A stretch of 64,000 bases of DNA from Paracoccaceae bacterium (GTDB taxonomy: Bacteria > Pseudomonadota > Alphaproteobacteria > Rhodobacterales > Rhodobacteraceae): assembly GCA_024642725.1 (NCBI GenBank), contig JAHEAO010000004.1:34513-98512 (forward strand). The letters are read 5' to 3'. Under the pieces are notes generated by a model. The model was given only the letters and a program-made list of their open reading frames with translations. It was not told the origin of the DNA and did no database searches. How positions within the stretch are numbered: position 1 is the stretch's first letter; every line of letters begins with the position of its first letter. Positions 1-7,954 of this stretch are shown piece after piece. Made by a program: the position numbers and the translations under genes.

Positions 1-152
1 TGCAGTTCGACGCCCCGCCCGCTGGCTTCTACAAGCGTTCGATGCGCTACGTCATGTATGTCGAAGACGGCGTCGTGAAAGTGCTGAACAAGGAAGAACA
101 GCGCGGCGTCTGTGAAATGACGGCAGGCGAAACGCTGCTTACCCAGATCTGA
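1..152 (+). CDS. Peroxiredoxin (Prx5-like redoxin), C-terminal fragment
   Basis: This is the last 49 codons of a gene entering from the left edge, ending in TGA at 150-152. The visible residues include RYVMYVEDGVVKVLN followed by GVCEMTAGETLL. They match the C-terminal strand-helix end of the Prx5/AhpE-like peroxiredoxins common in alphaproteobacteria, which reduce hydroperoxides with an N-terminal peroxidatic cysteine. That cysteine lies outside the window. The assignment rests on this tail alone, so the subfamily is uncertain. Confidence 0.7.
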   Translation, partial: QFDAPPAGFYKRSMRYVMYVEDGVVKVLNKEEQRGVCEMTAGETLLTQI

Positions 153-156
153 GCGC

Positions 157-453
157 TCACGGCATCAGGCTGTCCATCTTTCTGGCCAGCCTGACGTCAA
201 GCTCGGTCAACCCGTTGGCATCATGCGTGCTCAACACGACCTCGACGGTCCTGTAAACATTTGACCATTCCGGGTGGTGGTTCAGCTTCTCGGCCCAAAG
301 CGCCACCTGCGCCATCCAGCCGAAAGCCTGAACGAAATTTTTGAAAACAAATGTTTTCCTGATTGCATCGCGCCCCTCGACCGGCGCCCAGCCGGTGCCT
401 TCCAGTTCGACCAATGCGGCATTGCGGGCCTCGACGCCCAACAGCTCGTTCAT
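157..453 (-). CDS. phhB: 4a-hydroxytetrahydrobiopterin dehydratase (pterin-4a-carbinolamine dehydratase)
   Basis: A 98-residue protein of the size usual for the PCD/DCoH family, which dehydrates 4a-hydroxytetrahydrobiopterin so that pterin cofactor can be recycled. The diagnostic [12 protein letters not shown] segment (about residues 56-67) carries the two active-site histidines, and the C-terminal [13 protein letters not shown] strand-helix is also typical. Its ATG overlaps the TGA of the upstream FemAB-like gene as ATGA, so the two are probably translationally coupled. No phenylalanine hydroxylase is seen in the window, so the enzyme may serve another pterin-dependent reaction or act as a housekeeping enzyme. 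Confidence 0.92.
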   Translation of the reverse strand: MNELLGVEARNAALVELEGTGWAPVEGRDAIRKTFVFKNFVQAFGWMAQVALWAEKLNHHPEWSNVYRTVEVVLSTHDANGLTELDVRLARKMDSLMP

Positions 454-1631
454 ATGTCTTCCTCCCCCGTTTTGCGGAACGGCCCGTAGCCGGTCAGAAA
501 CTCGTTCTCTTCCTTCACCGCGGCGCGTTCCTCATCCAGAAACTGTGCAACCGCCCGCCTGAATCCCGGATCTCGGATCCAGTGCAGCGAATGGGTGACG
601 ACGGGCAGATAGCCTCGTGCTAGCTTGTGTTCGCCCTGCGCCCCGGCCTCGACCCGCGAAAGGCCATGTTCGATGGCAAACTCGATCGCGCGATAATAGC
701 AGAGTTCGAAATGCAGGTTGCGGTGGTCTTCGATGCAGCCCCAATAACGGCCGTAGAGAACGCTGCGGCCAATGAAATTCAGGGCTCCGGCAAGATAGGT
801 CCCACCGCGTTCGGCCAGCACCAGCAGTATGTCGTCCCGCATCGTTGCCTGAACCTCGTCAAAGAAGGCCCGCGTCAGATAGGGCCTGCCCCATTTCCGC
901 GCGCCCGTATCCTGGTAGAACTGCCAGAATGCATCCCAGTGTTCCGGCTCGATCCTGTCCCCCGTCAGCGACAGGATCTGCCCGCCGAAACCCGTTGCAA
1001 CGGTCCGCTCCTTGCGGATGTTCTTTCGTTTTCGAGAGGACAGATCGTTCAGGAACGCCTCGAAACTGTCATAGCCGCGATTGACCCAGTGGAACTGCTG
1101 GCTCGACCTGTGCATCAACCCGAGGGCTTCGCCCGCGGCGGCCTCTTCCGAGGTGCAAAACGTAATGTGCAGCGACGACAGTTCGTTCTCTGCGGCAACC
1201 TGCACTGCGCCCTGAACCAGGGCCGCCATACCGGTGTCGTGAAATCCGGGCCGGATCAGAAATCGGCGACCGGTGGCTGGCGTGAATGGGACAGCGATCT
1301 GCAATTTTGGGTAATATCGCCCGCCCGCGTTTTCATAGGCATTCGCCCAGGAGAAATCGAAGATGTATTCGCCCTGGCTATGGCCCTTGGAATACATCGG
1401 CGCAACGGCGATGATCCGACCCTCGATGCGGGCCGACAAGTATCGCGGTGTCCAGCCGGAGCCCCGGCCAACCGAACCCGACCGTTCCAGCGCCGCGAGG
1501 AATCGGTAGGTCGTGAACGGATCGAACGGCCGTCCTCCGTCTTCTGCTTCGGGGCAGGCGCAGGCATCCCAATCCTCGGCACCGATTTCATCAATCGTCG
1601 CGTGCAGGCCTATTTCAATGCGCGTCTCGAT
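450..1631 (-). CDS. FemAB/GNAT-like acyltransferase (DUF482, 'peptidogalycan biosynthesis' family), non-canonical start
   Basis: A GNAT-fold acyltransferase of the PF04339-type family. Recognisable pieces are [19 protein letters not shown], the GGRYYPKLQ segment, [12 protein letters not shown] and the [16 protein letters not shown] helix. The first ordinary start codon in frame is a TTG at 1439, but family-like sequence continues upstream of it without a stop (for example IGAEDWDAC, then [11 protein letters not shown]). Between the stop at 1686-1688 and 1439 there is no in-frame ATG, GTG or TTG. The best start is an ATC at 1629-1631, seven bases after a GGGAGA ribosome-binding site (1639-1644), giving about 393 residues, the usual family length. 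The gene follows ugpQ by 54 bases and overlaps phhB. The substrate is unknown. A sequencing error at the start codon is possible. Confidence 0.78.
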   Translation of the reverse strand: METRIEIGLHATIDEIGAEDWDACACPEAEDGGRPFDPFTTYRFLAALERSGSVGRGSGWTPRYLSARIEGRIIAVAPMYSKGHSQGEYIFDFSWANAYENAGGRYYPKLQIAVPFTPATGRRFLIRPGFHDTGMAALVQGAVQVAAENELSSLHITFCTSEEAAAGEALGLMHRSSQQFHWVNRGYDSFEAFLNDLSSRKRKNIRKERTVATGFGGQILSLTGDRIEPEHWDAFWQFYQDTGARKWGRPYLTRAFFDEVQATMRDDILLVLAERGGTYLAGALNFIGRSVLYGRYWGCIEDHRNLHFELCYYRAIEFAIEHGLSRVEAGAQGEHKLARGYLPVVTHSLHWIRDPGFRRAVAQFLDEERAAVKEENEFLTGYGPFRKTGEEDI

Positions 1632-1685
1632 CTTTGGTTCTCCCGGCCATTGTTCGTCTGCTAGCTGGCCCTCGGTGATTTGAAA

Positions 1686-2456
1686 TCAAGTGCCGGGCAA
1701 AGTGGCGAGATACCCTTCGAAAGTGACATTGCCGGCTACAAGCCGGGCCTTTGCCTCGGCCTTGGGAGACCGGATTGTCCAGCACAGTATCGCGCCGCCC
1801 GCCGCCTTGATCTCGGACACGCGGGCGCGTTTGAGATCGCTGGCCTGATGCGAGATGAAACTGGCGCCGACCCGGTCATAATCAGGGATACCGCGTAGCC
1901 GCACCAAGGTCGCGCGCGGGATTCCGCGCCAGTTGGCGATGCTGAAATTGCAGGTTGTCAGGCCGCGCGGGACATCCGGCGCGGCTTCGGCAAGAGCCGC
2001 CACCGAATGAGGGTTGAAGGACATCAGTGCCACCGGCCCGCCGTAACCTTTCAGTGCCTTAGCAACCGCCTGTTCAAGCTCACCCACCGCGCGGCCGAGC
2101 TTACCATCCTGGTCCTTGATCTCGATCAGCAGGGGAACCTTGCCTGCGACCAGATCCAACACCTCGGGCAAGGTCGGGATGCCTTCGTCGCCGCCCTTCA
2201 GGGGAATCTTCGCCAGCGTCGCGGCATCATGTTGCCGGACCAGCCCCTTGCGGGCCGTCAGCCGTCCAAGATCGTCGTCGTGAAACACCATCGCCTGGTT
2301 GTCGGCCGATAGCTGGACGTCCAGTTCGATGCCATATCCCCGTTCCATCGCCGCCCGCATCGCGGCGCGGGAATTTTCCGGCCGCCCCGCCTCAAGGTCG
2401 TGCAAGGCGCGATGCGCCAGCGGGGTCGTCAGGAAGGATGGCGCCAGTTTTGTCAT
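1686..2456 (-). CDS. ugpQ: Glycerophosphodiester phosphodiesterase
   Basis: A 256-residue GDPD-family (TIM-barrel) enzyme that hydrolyses glycerophosphodiesters to glycerol-3-phosphate and an alcohol. Visible motifs are the AHRALHDLEAGRPENSRAA start of the barrel with the catalytic His-Arg pair and Glu-Asn, the metal-binding IELDVQ, the second catalytic His in MVFHDDDLGRLT, and LLIEIKDQ. There is no signal peptide, so it is probably cytosolic. Its ATG overlaps the stop of the upstream RidA gene (ATGA), and the FemAB-like gene follows by 54 bases, suggesting a RidA-ugpQ-FemAB-phhB operon. A substrate from membrane lipid turnover is inference. Confidence 0.88.
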   Translation of the reverse strand: MTKLAPSFLTTPLAHRALHDLEAGRPENSRAAMRAAMERGYGIELDVQLSADNQAMVFHDDDLGRLTARKGLVRQHDAATLAKIPLKGGDEGIPTLPEVLDLVAGKVPLLIEIKDQDGKLGRAVGELEQAVAKALKGYGGPVALMSFNPHSVAALAEAAPDVPRGLTTCNFSIANWRGIPRATLVRLRGIPDYDRVGASFISHQASDLKRARVSEIKAAGGAILCWTIRSPKAEAKARLVAGNVTFEGYLATLPGT

Positions 2457-2917
2457 CTGATCTGGAAGACCGCCTCGATCTCGACCGCAACACCCAGGGG
2501 CAGCGCCGCCACACCGACTGCTGCGCGCGCGTGCTTGCCCGCGTCCCCAAGTACCTCGACCATGAAGTCCGACGCGCCGTTAATTACTTTTGGATGGTCG
2601 GTGAAGTCAGGGTGGGAATTGACGAAGCCGCCAAGTTTGACCACCCGGACGAGCCGGTCAAGATCGCCTTCGCAGGCCGCCTTCAACTGCGCCAGCAGGT
2701 TGATCGCGCAGACCCGCGCGGCGGCCGCGCCGTCCTCGATGTTCATCCCGTCACCCAGCCGACCCTTGATCAGCCCGTCAGGTCCGGTCGAGATCTGGCC
2801 AGAGACATAGACCATGTCGCCGGCCCTGACATAGGGCACGTAATTGGCCGCCGGAGCGGGGGCAGAGGGAAGGGTCACGCCCAGTTCCACCAATTTGGCC
2901 TCTATGCGTCCGCTCAT
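2453..2917 (-). CDS. RidA family protein (YjgF/YER057c/UK114-like)
   Basis: A 154-residue single-domain protein with the RidA hallmarks: YVRAGDMVYVSGQIS near the N-terminus, a central VVKLGGFVNSHPDF segment and the C-terminal ARAAVGVAALPLGVAVEIE with the conserved arginine that contacts the imine substrate. The family hydrolyses reactive 2-aminoacrylate and other enamine/imine intermediates. This protein is longer than E. coli RidA (about 128 residues) and matches the 'RidA-like' branch found beside catabolic or lipid genes, so true 2-aminoacrylate deaminase activity is uncertain. It is probably the first gene of the leftward operon, with an ATGA overlap to ugpQ. Confidence 0.85.
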   Translation of the reverse strand: MSGRIEAKLVELGVTLPSAPAPAANYVPYVRAGDMVYVSGQISTGPDGLIKGRLGDGMNIEDGAAAARVCAINLLAQLKAACEGDLDRLVRVVKLGGFVNSHPDFTDHPKVINGASDFMVEVLGDAGKHARAAVGVAALPLGVAVEIEAVFQIR

Positions 2918-2952
2918 CGTCAGTCCTCCTCTGGAAATTGTCAGGGCGGACG

Positions 2953-3162
2953 CTAGCGGTGTTGTGACAGGTTGAAAACCGCTTTCTCAAGCACTCGAAG
3001 TTCACGATGCTGCGCCTTCGTTTCAAGCTCCCGCCGGGATCGGGCTGCACCCGGCCGTTCATCTGCGTGACGCAGGCGGTGAAATCCGACCATCTGTCCA
3101 AATAGCTGCAGAAAAAGGGTGACCTCTGGTCTATTAAGCTGTTCCATGACTTCGTCGGACAT
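2953..3162 (-). CDS. Possible small protein divergent from mlaA (unrecognised)
   Basis: A 69-codon reading frame starting at an ATG at 3160-3162 and ending just upstream of the RidA gene. The sequence begins MSDEVMEQLNRPEVTLFLQL and ends with a basic, helix-prone stretch. Amino-acid composition is protein-like and hydrophobic residues are spaced as in amphipathic helices, but no family is recognised and the ribosome-binding site is weak. It fills most of the roughly 290-base gap between the RidA gene and mlaA. It could equally be a chance open frame in the 5' region of the operon. Confidence 0.3.
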   Translation of the reverse strand: MSDEVMEQLNRPEVTLFLQLFGQMVGFHRLRHADERPGAARSRRELETKAQHRELRVLEKAVFNLSQHR

Positions 3163-3205
3163 GTGAAACTGGTTCCGGGGTTCAGTTTGTTTCCGGAGAG
3201 GGCGT

Positions 3206-3952
3206 TTGTTGAATTCAAGATTACCTTTCCTGCTTGCGCTTGTTTTCTCTGGCCTGCTTGGCGGATGCGGGACACCAGAGATCGCCAGTGGAATCAACGA
3301 TCCCTACGAAGAGGTGAATCGCCGCAATCATGAGAAAATCGTGAATGGCGACCGGTCCTTCCTGCGTCCTGCCGCTTATGGGTATGCCGGGGCCGTGCCC
3401 AAGCCGGTGCGCACCGGCATCAGCAATTTTGCCGCGAACCTCGGTTTGCCGAGTGATGTTCTGAACAACCTGCTGCAGTTGCGGCTCCCCGATGCAATGC
3501 ACAACAGTGTCCGGTTCCTGGTGAATTCCACAGTTGGCCTTGGCGGCGTTCTTGACCCCGGGTCGCGGATCGGACTGACCGCGCGCGACACGGATTTCGG
3601 TGAAACCTTGCATGTCTGGGGTGCCGGTGAAGGGGTCTACGTTGTGTTTCCCGGCGTCGGGCCGTCGACCACCCGCGATGTTGTGGGAAAGGGTGTCGAT
3701 CTGCTGATCAACCCGGTCTGGTATCTGGTTGGCCTGCCAGAGGTGCTGGCCTATCCCGTCGTCGTCGGGCTGGCCGCGCTTGATACGCGCTACAGTTTCG
3801 GCGAGACGGTCGATTCGTTGCTTTATGACAGCGCCGACAGCTATGCCCAGACCAGATTGCTCTACCTTGAAAACCGGCGCTTCCAACTGTCCGGAGGGGT
3901 GCAAGAAGAAAATGGCGACCTATATGACCTTTATGATGAAAGCTTTGAGTAA
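3206..3952 (+). CDS. mlaA: MlaA family outer-membrane lipoprotein (VacJ)
   Basis: A protein of about 248 residues with a lipoprotein signal ending in a lipobox-like LLGGC near residue 21. The MlaA domain follows: NDPYEEVNRRNHEKI, then GISNFAANLGLPSDVLNNLLQ, NSTVGLGGVLDPGSRIGL and DTDFGETLHVWG. MlaA forms a ring in the inner leaflet of the outer membrane and passes mislocalised phospholipids to the periplasmic carrier MlaC. The start is one of two consecutive TTG codons (3206 or 3209) after GGAG at 3195-3198; no ATG is available. mlaC follows immediately, while MlaFEDB is not in the window, a common separation in alphaproteobacteria. Confidence 0.92.
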   Translation: MLNSRLPFLLALVFSGLLGGCGTPEIASGINDPYEEVNRRNHEKIVNGDRSFLRPAAYGYAGAVPKPVRTGISNFAANLGLPSDVLNNLLQLRLPDAMHNSVRFLVNSTVGLGGVLDPGSRIGLTARDTDFGETLHVWGAGEGVYVVFPGVGPSTTRDVVGKGVDLLINPVWYLVGLPEVLAYPVVVGLAALDTRYSFGETVDSLLYDSADSYAQTRLLYLENRRFQLSGGVQEENGDLYDLYDESFE

Positions 3953-4544
3953 GATGCAAGATCGGCGTTCTGTCCTGTTCGGCCTGGCAGCGATCGGCGC
4001 TGCTTCGGTGTTTCCGATGCGCGCTTTCGCGTTCAGCCCTGCCCAGGCCGAGGCGCAAATTACGAAAGTGGTTGCCGATATCACGTCGATCATCAACAGC
4101 GGTAAGCCGGTTTCGTCGATGATCGGCAGTTTTGAACGGCTCTTTGCGACCTATGCCGACGTGCCGCGCGTGGCGCAGCTGGTTCTTGGTGCCGACAATC
4201 GCCGTGCAACGCCCGCCGAACGGACCGCCTTCGCGAAATCATTTCAGGGTTATATGGCGCGCAAGTACGGCAAGCGTTTCCGTGAATTCATCGGCGGCAA
4301 GATCACCGTGAACAAGACGCGCACGGTCAAGACTTATTACGAAGTGGTCACAACCGCGCAGACCGCACAATGGGCACCCTACGAAGTGATCTTCGTCGTC
4401 GCGAACACAAACGGACGGTTCATCGATATCGTGATCGAAGGCATAAGCCTTATAAAGGCCGAGCGCACGGAGATCGGCGCCATGCTGGACCGGCGCGGCG
4501 GCAATATTAGCCAGATGATCGAAGATTTGCAGAAAGCGGGCTGA
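3936..4544 (+). CDS. mlaC: MlaC/Ttg2D-family phospholipid-binding periplasmic protein
   Basis: A protein of about 200 residues with a twin-arginine-like signal (DRRSVLFGLAAIGAASVFP) and a mature MlaC domain including GSFERLFATYADVPRVAQLVLG, RTAFAKSFQGYMARKYGKRF and GRFIDIVIEGISLIKAER. The family carries phospholipid between MlaA and the inner-membrane Mla transporter. The start is uncertain. ATG codons at 3933, 3936 and 3954 all lie before the signal; the last sits two bases after the mlaA stop and is also plausible. Tight spacing shows co-expression with mlaA. The Tat-type signal suggests folding before export, an inference from the RR motif only. Confidence 0.88.
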   Translation: MKALSKMQDRRSVLFGLAAIGAASVFPMRAFAFSPAQAEAQITKVVADITSIINSGKPVSSMIGSFERLFATYADVPRVAQLVLGADNRRATPAERTAFAKSFQGYMARKYGKRFREFIGGKITVNKTRTVKTYYEVVTTAQTAQWAPYEVIFVVANTNGRFIDIVIEGISLIKAERTEIGAMLDRRGGNISQMIEDLQKAG

Positions 4545-4556
4545 TCCCGGGCCGAT

Positions 4557-4664
4557 TCAGGCCTGGGAATCATCCATGCAGTAGGCAACCGCGGAAAGTG
4601 CAAAAAGCAGAAATTCCGGTGACATCAGAAGTGTGGTGAAAACCGGTTGCAGCAGAAATTCCAA
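4557..4664 (-). CDS. Possible 35-residue hydrophobic small protein
   Basis: A short frame from a TTG at 4662-4664, placed seven bases after an AAGGAAG ribosome-binding site, to a TGA at 4557-4559. It encodes a very hydrophobic peptide (MEFLLQPVFTTLLMSPEFL onward) ending in a polar CMDDSQA tail, consistent with a single membrane helix. It is convergent with mlaC. No family is named with confidence. The good ribosome-binding site and clean hydrophobic-then-acidic layout favour a real gene, but the small size makes a chance frame possible. Confidence 0.38.
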   Translation of the reverse strand: MEFLLQPVFTTLLMSPEFLLFALSAVAYCMDDSQA

Positions 4665-4705
4665 GATCGTTCTTCCTTTTTCAGGTTCGCGAACTGGCTG
4701 GTGAG

Positions 4706-4738
4706 TCAGCCGGATGGTCTTTCGACCAGTCCGGCTGA
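4706..4738. terminator. Strong hairpin between mlaC and the PBP gene
   Basis: TCAGCCGGA (4706-4714) and TCCGGCTGA (4730-4738) pair perfectly, extended inward by TGGTC/GACCA with one bulged base and a TTTC loop. This is about 14 base pairs in all. There is no T-tract on either side, so it is not a standard intrinsic terminator; it may protect the 3' end of the mlaAC message or assist Rho-dependent termination. In the rest of 4665-5164 I see no gene, only an imperfect ACTCGTTA repeat near 4793-4828. Confidence 0.4.
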
Positions 4739-5164
4739 TCGGGAGGCATCGGCACGTCCCGATGATCCCATCACACAACTTGTTACTCGAACACTCGTTA
4801 TACTCAGTTTGTACTTAAGAACTCGTTACCGAAGCACTGACGCTGTTATGGCCCTCTGTTTGTGACCCGGATTTGACGCCATCAGGATGGAAAAGGGCGA
4901 AATCTGTCCGAGAATTTTCTCTGCTCAATCGGAAGGTTCTTGGCTCCGTGCCACGTGGGGAAACAATGCTGCCGCCAGATCACTGAAAAGCGGGCCGGGA
5001 CAGTGCTGAGCCCGCCGATTGTTGCGCCGGGGACGACAAGCATACAACCTCTACGCGATAACGAAATATGGCCGTAGCGCCCTATTCCCATTGTTTCGTT
5101 TGGGAAACAGTGTGTTGCAGGGCTATCGACGAAAGAATGGCCGGGAAACCCTGCAAACCGTGGC

Positions 5165-7339
5165 TCAGTTCTTGCCGAAGATCGCTCCCAGAACGTCCAG
5201 TAGAATGTTCTCGGCATCTCTGTCGTTTCTGTTTTTCCGATTCTGGCCGCCGTTCTTGTTGTCCTGCCAGCGCTCCGAAGTCTGCACTTCGGGCGGGGCG
5301 GCGGGGCGGATCATCGGCAAGGGACGCGCCGGCAGGCCTTCGTGCACGCGCACCATGACCTCATGCCATATCTCGGCGGGCAGGCCGCTACCGGTGACCC
5401 CCGAAAGCGGCCGGTTGTCGTCATATCCCATCCAGACGCCGGTCACGTAGTCAGCCGTGAAACCCAGGAACCACGCGTCGCGCGCGGCCTGCGTGGTGCC
5501 GGTCTTGCCTGCCGCCTCGCGGTCGGCAAGCTTGGCGCGGACACCGGTGCCACTATCGACGACCTGGTTCATCATGTAGATCAATTGCTCAGCAGCCTGT
5601 GGCGTAATCACTCGTTCGCCCATACCGCCGTCTTGCCCCATCAAGACCGTGTTGTCTCCCTGCAGCCGCAGTTCGGTCATCCCGTAGGGCTCCACGCTTG
5701 ATCCGCCGTTCAGGATGCCGGCATAGGCGCCCGTCATCTCGATAAGCGTCGATTCGGAAGCTCCCAGCGCGAGCGCCGGGCCCGGCGCCAGTTCGCCCTT
5801 GAGCCCGAAGCCTTCGGCAATTGCCCGCACCTTGTCGGGGCCGACGAACTCGGCCACCTTGACTGCCGGGATATTATAGGACCGCTTGAGCGCCTCGGTA
5901 AGTGTAACCCGCCCGTGATATTCGTGATCATAGTTCGATGGCGACCACGGGCCGGAGCCGGGGATGTTGATCGTCAGGGGTTCATCCACCACCGTGTCGG
6001 CATAGCTATAGCCCAGATCCAGGGCCGTGGCGTAGACGAAGGGCTTGAAGCTCGACCCGGTCTGACGGTTGGCTTGGATGGCGCGGTTGAACTGCCCTGC
6101 AACACCCTTGAACTTGCGCCCGCCGACCATCGCGCGCACCGCGCCGTCAGCCGACATCACCACGATCGCGGCCTGTGCTTCCGACCCTTCCTTGACCTTG
6201 GTGTCAAAGATCGTCTGCAAAGCGTCTTCAGCCGCTTTCTGGATGCGCTGGTCGAAGGTGGTCTTCAGGATCACGTCCTCGGTCGTGTCGTTGGTCAGGA
6301 AATTCGGGCCGCTGTCCATCACCCAATCCGCAAAATAGCCACCGGCGCGCGCCTCGGCGGCCTCTGACAGCTGGGCCGGATGGGCACGGGCGTTGTCGGC
6401 CTCGGCCGCGGTCAGATAGCCCTGATCCTCCATCAGCCCGATGATGACGCTGGCGCGGTCCTGGCTGCGCTGCAGGTCCGCCGTTGGCGCAAAGCGTGAC
6501 GGGGCCGTCAGAAGCCCTGCCAGCATCGCCCCTTCCGCCGGTCCGACCTCGGCTGCCGATTTGCCGAAATAGCGCTGGCTCGCGGCCTCGAAGCCGCGCG
6601 ATCCGGCACCCAGATAGGCGCGGTTCAGGTAGATCGTCAGAATCTCGTCCTTGGTATACTTTGCCTCCATTGCCATCGCGTAGATGGCTTCCTTGGCCTT
6701 GCGCCAGATTGATCCGGCACGGCAGTCGGCCTCGTACTCGGCCTCGGTCTTCCAGACGGCAGGGTCATAAGGCACCCCAAAGCACAAGAGCTTGGCTGTC
6801 TGCTGCGTTATCGTCGATCCGCCATTGCCCGACAACGGCCCCCGGCCTTCGCGCATGTTGATGCGGATGGCGCTGGCCACACCGCGCGGGCTCACCCCGA
6901 AATGCCAGTAAAAGCGTTTGTCCTCGGTGGCGACCACCGCGTTGCGCAGGTCCTCCGAGACCGTATCGGCAGTGATATAGCCGCCGAACTGTTCGCCGCG
7001 CCATGCGAAAACCTTGCCGTCCCGGTCCAGAAGGGTCACCGAACCGCGCTGACGCGCGTCGAGCAGTTCTCCGACGGGCGGCAGGGTCAGGTAATAATAG
7101 CCGATCGCCAGAGTCAGCAGGATACCCCCCAGCACGGCGCTGCGCCAGGTGATCCACCAGACCAGGCGGGTGAACCAGCCGATGATGCCGAAGAAAATCC
7201 GTGCAAAGATGTTGCGGCGCGGCTTCGCGGCCCGCCGGGTCCGCGCCTTGCGCGCAGGCTTCTTGGGCGGCGGCTTTGCCGCCTTTTGATAGCGCCGCTC
7301 CGCGACCAAAGGCGGCCGCTTCTTACCATTTCCACTCAT
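5165..7339 (-). CDS. Class A penicillin-binding protein (PBP1a-type transglycosylase/transpeptidase)
   Basis: A 724-residue bifunctional peptidoglycan synthase. A long basic, Pro/Lys/Arg-rich cytoplasmic N-terminus (residues 1-45) precedes one membrane helix (about 68-88). The glycosyltransferase-51 domain shows ATEDKRFYWHFGVSPRG with the catalytic Glu, GGSTITQQTAKLL and IYLNRAYLGAGSRGFEAAS. The transpeptidase domain has the serine motif TGSSFKP, RSYNIP and GKTGTTQAARDAWFLGF. The C-terminus is Asn/Lys/Arg-rich. It polymerises and cross-links peptidoglycan in the periplasm. It is monocistronic on the minus strand and divergent from glnK, with an AT-rich promoter region between. Confidence 0.93.
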   Translation of the reverse strand: MSGNGKKRPPLVAERRYQKAAKPPPKKPARKARTRRAAKPRRNIFARIFFGIIGWFTRLVWWITWRSAVLGGILLTLAIGYYYLTLPPVGELLDARQRGSVTLLDRDGKVFAWRGEQFGGYITADTVSEDLRNAVVATEDKRFYWHFGVSPRGVASAIRINMREGRGPLSGNGGSTITQQTAKLLCFGVPYDPAVWKTEAEYEADCRAGSIWRKAKEAIYAMAMEAKYTKDEILTIYLNRAYLGAGSRGFEAASQRYFGKSAAEVGPAEGAMLAGLLTAPSRFAPTADLQRSQDRASVIIGLMEDQGYLTAAEADNARAHPAQLSEAAEARAGGYFADWVMDSGPNFLTNDTTEDVILKTTFDQRIQKAAEDALQTIFDTKVKEGSEAQAAIVVMSADGAVRAMVGGRKFKGVAGQFNRAIQANRQTGSSFKPFVYATALDLGYSYADTVVDEPLTINIPGSGPWSPSNYDHEYHGRVTLTEALKRSYNIPAVKVAEFVGPDKVRAIAEGFGLKGELAPGPALALGASESTLIEMTGAYAGILNGGSSVEPYGMTELRLQGDNTVLMGQDGGMGERVITPQAAEQLIYMMNQVVDSGTGVRAKLADREAAGKTGTTQAARDAWFLGFTADYVTGVWMGYDDNRPLSGVTGSGLPAEIWHEVMVRVHEGLPARPLPMIRPAAPPEVQTSERWQDNKNGGQNRKNRNDRDAENILLDVLGAIFGKN

Positions 7340-7442
7340 TGCTCGGGTTCCGCCGCCTGTATTTTTGGCAAGAGTATCCTGTCCGGTCGGAATTGTGGAG
7401 CGTCTTCGATTCGAATTGACGCTTTAATGATATGCTTAAATT

Positions 7443-7479
7443 TTATGCAAAAGCGCAGATTTGTGCAAAAATTGTGCAA
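7443..7479. promoter_or_regulatory. Repeated TTRTGCAA motifs upstream of glnK-amtB
   Basis: TTATGCAA at 7443-7450 and two exact TTGTGCAA copies at 7461-7468 and 7472-7479 lie in the AT-rich intergenic region between the PBP gene and glnK. The two exact copies are 11 bases apart, close to one helical turn, as expected for a protein binding one DNA face. Nitrogen-responsive control of glnK-amtB, for example by NtrC, is usual, but these copies do not match the enteric NtrC site exactly. The assignment as an operator is inference. Confidence 0.35.
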
Positions 7480-7592
7480 TGCTGCCATTTTTTCCCGCGT
7501 TTGGCAGCGCGTTTCTCTGTCAAATGCTGCGACGCGGCGCAAGTCTTTGCCTGCAGGCCTGAGGGCCACCTGCCACATGGAAGGGGAAACAC

Positions 7593-7931
7593 GTGAAATT
7601 GGTAATCGCAGCAATCAAGCCGTTCAAACTGGAAGAGGTGCGCGAAGCTCTCACCGGAATCGGCGTGCGCGGAATGATGGTCACAGAGATAAAGGGCTTC
7701 GGCTCTCAGTCGGGCCATACAGAGATCTATCGCGGCGCTGAATACGCCGTGAACTTCGTACCGAAGGTCAAACTCGAAATCGTCGTCGCCGATGGCATGG
7801 CCGACGAAGTTGTCGAGACGATCACGCGAACCGCCAAGACCGACAAGATCGGCGACGGCAAGATATTCGTCCTTGATGTGGAAGCCGCCGTTCGCGTCCG
7901 CACGGGCGAATCCAATGACGAAGCGCTTTAG
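7593..7931 (+). CDS. glnK: P-II family nitrogen regulatory protein GlnK/GlnB
   Basis: A 112-residue PII signalling protein of exactly the family length. Tyr51, in the T-loop YRGAEYAVNFVPK, is the uridylylation site; KLVIAAIKPFKLEEV at the N-terminus and TDKIGDGKIFVLDVE near the C-terminus form the ATP/2-oxoglutarate binding body. The start is GTG at 7593 after a GGAAGGGG ribosome-binding site. The amtB gene follows by 23 bases, so this is the GlnK that plugs the AmtB channel when nitrogen is plentiful and reports nitrogen status to other regulators. Confidence 0.96.
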   Translation: MKLVIAAIKPFKLEEVREALTGIGVRGMMVTEIKGFGSQSGHTEIYRGAEYAVNFVPKVKLEIVVADGMADEVVETITRTAKTDKIGDGKIFVLDVEAAVRVRTGESNDEAL

Positions 7932-7954
7932 GCGCCAGACACCAAACGAGAGAG

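Noticed and set aside
4647..4865. 72-codon plus-strand frame after mlaC
   Set aside because: It runs through the hairpin at 4706-4738, has no ribosome-binding site and has a non-protein-like composition.
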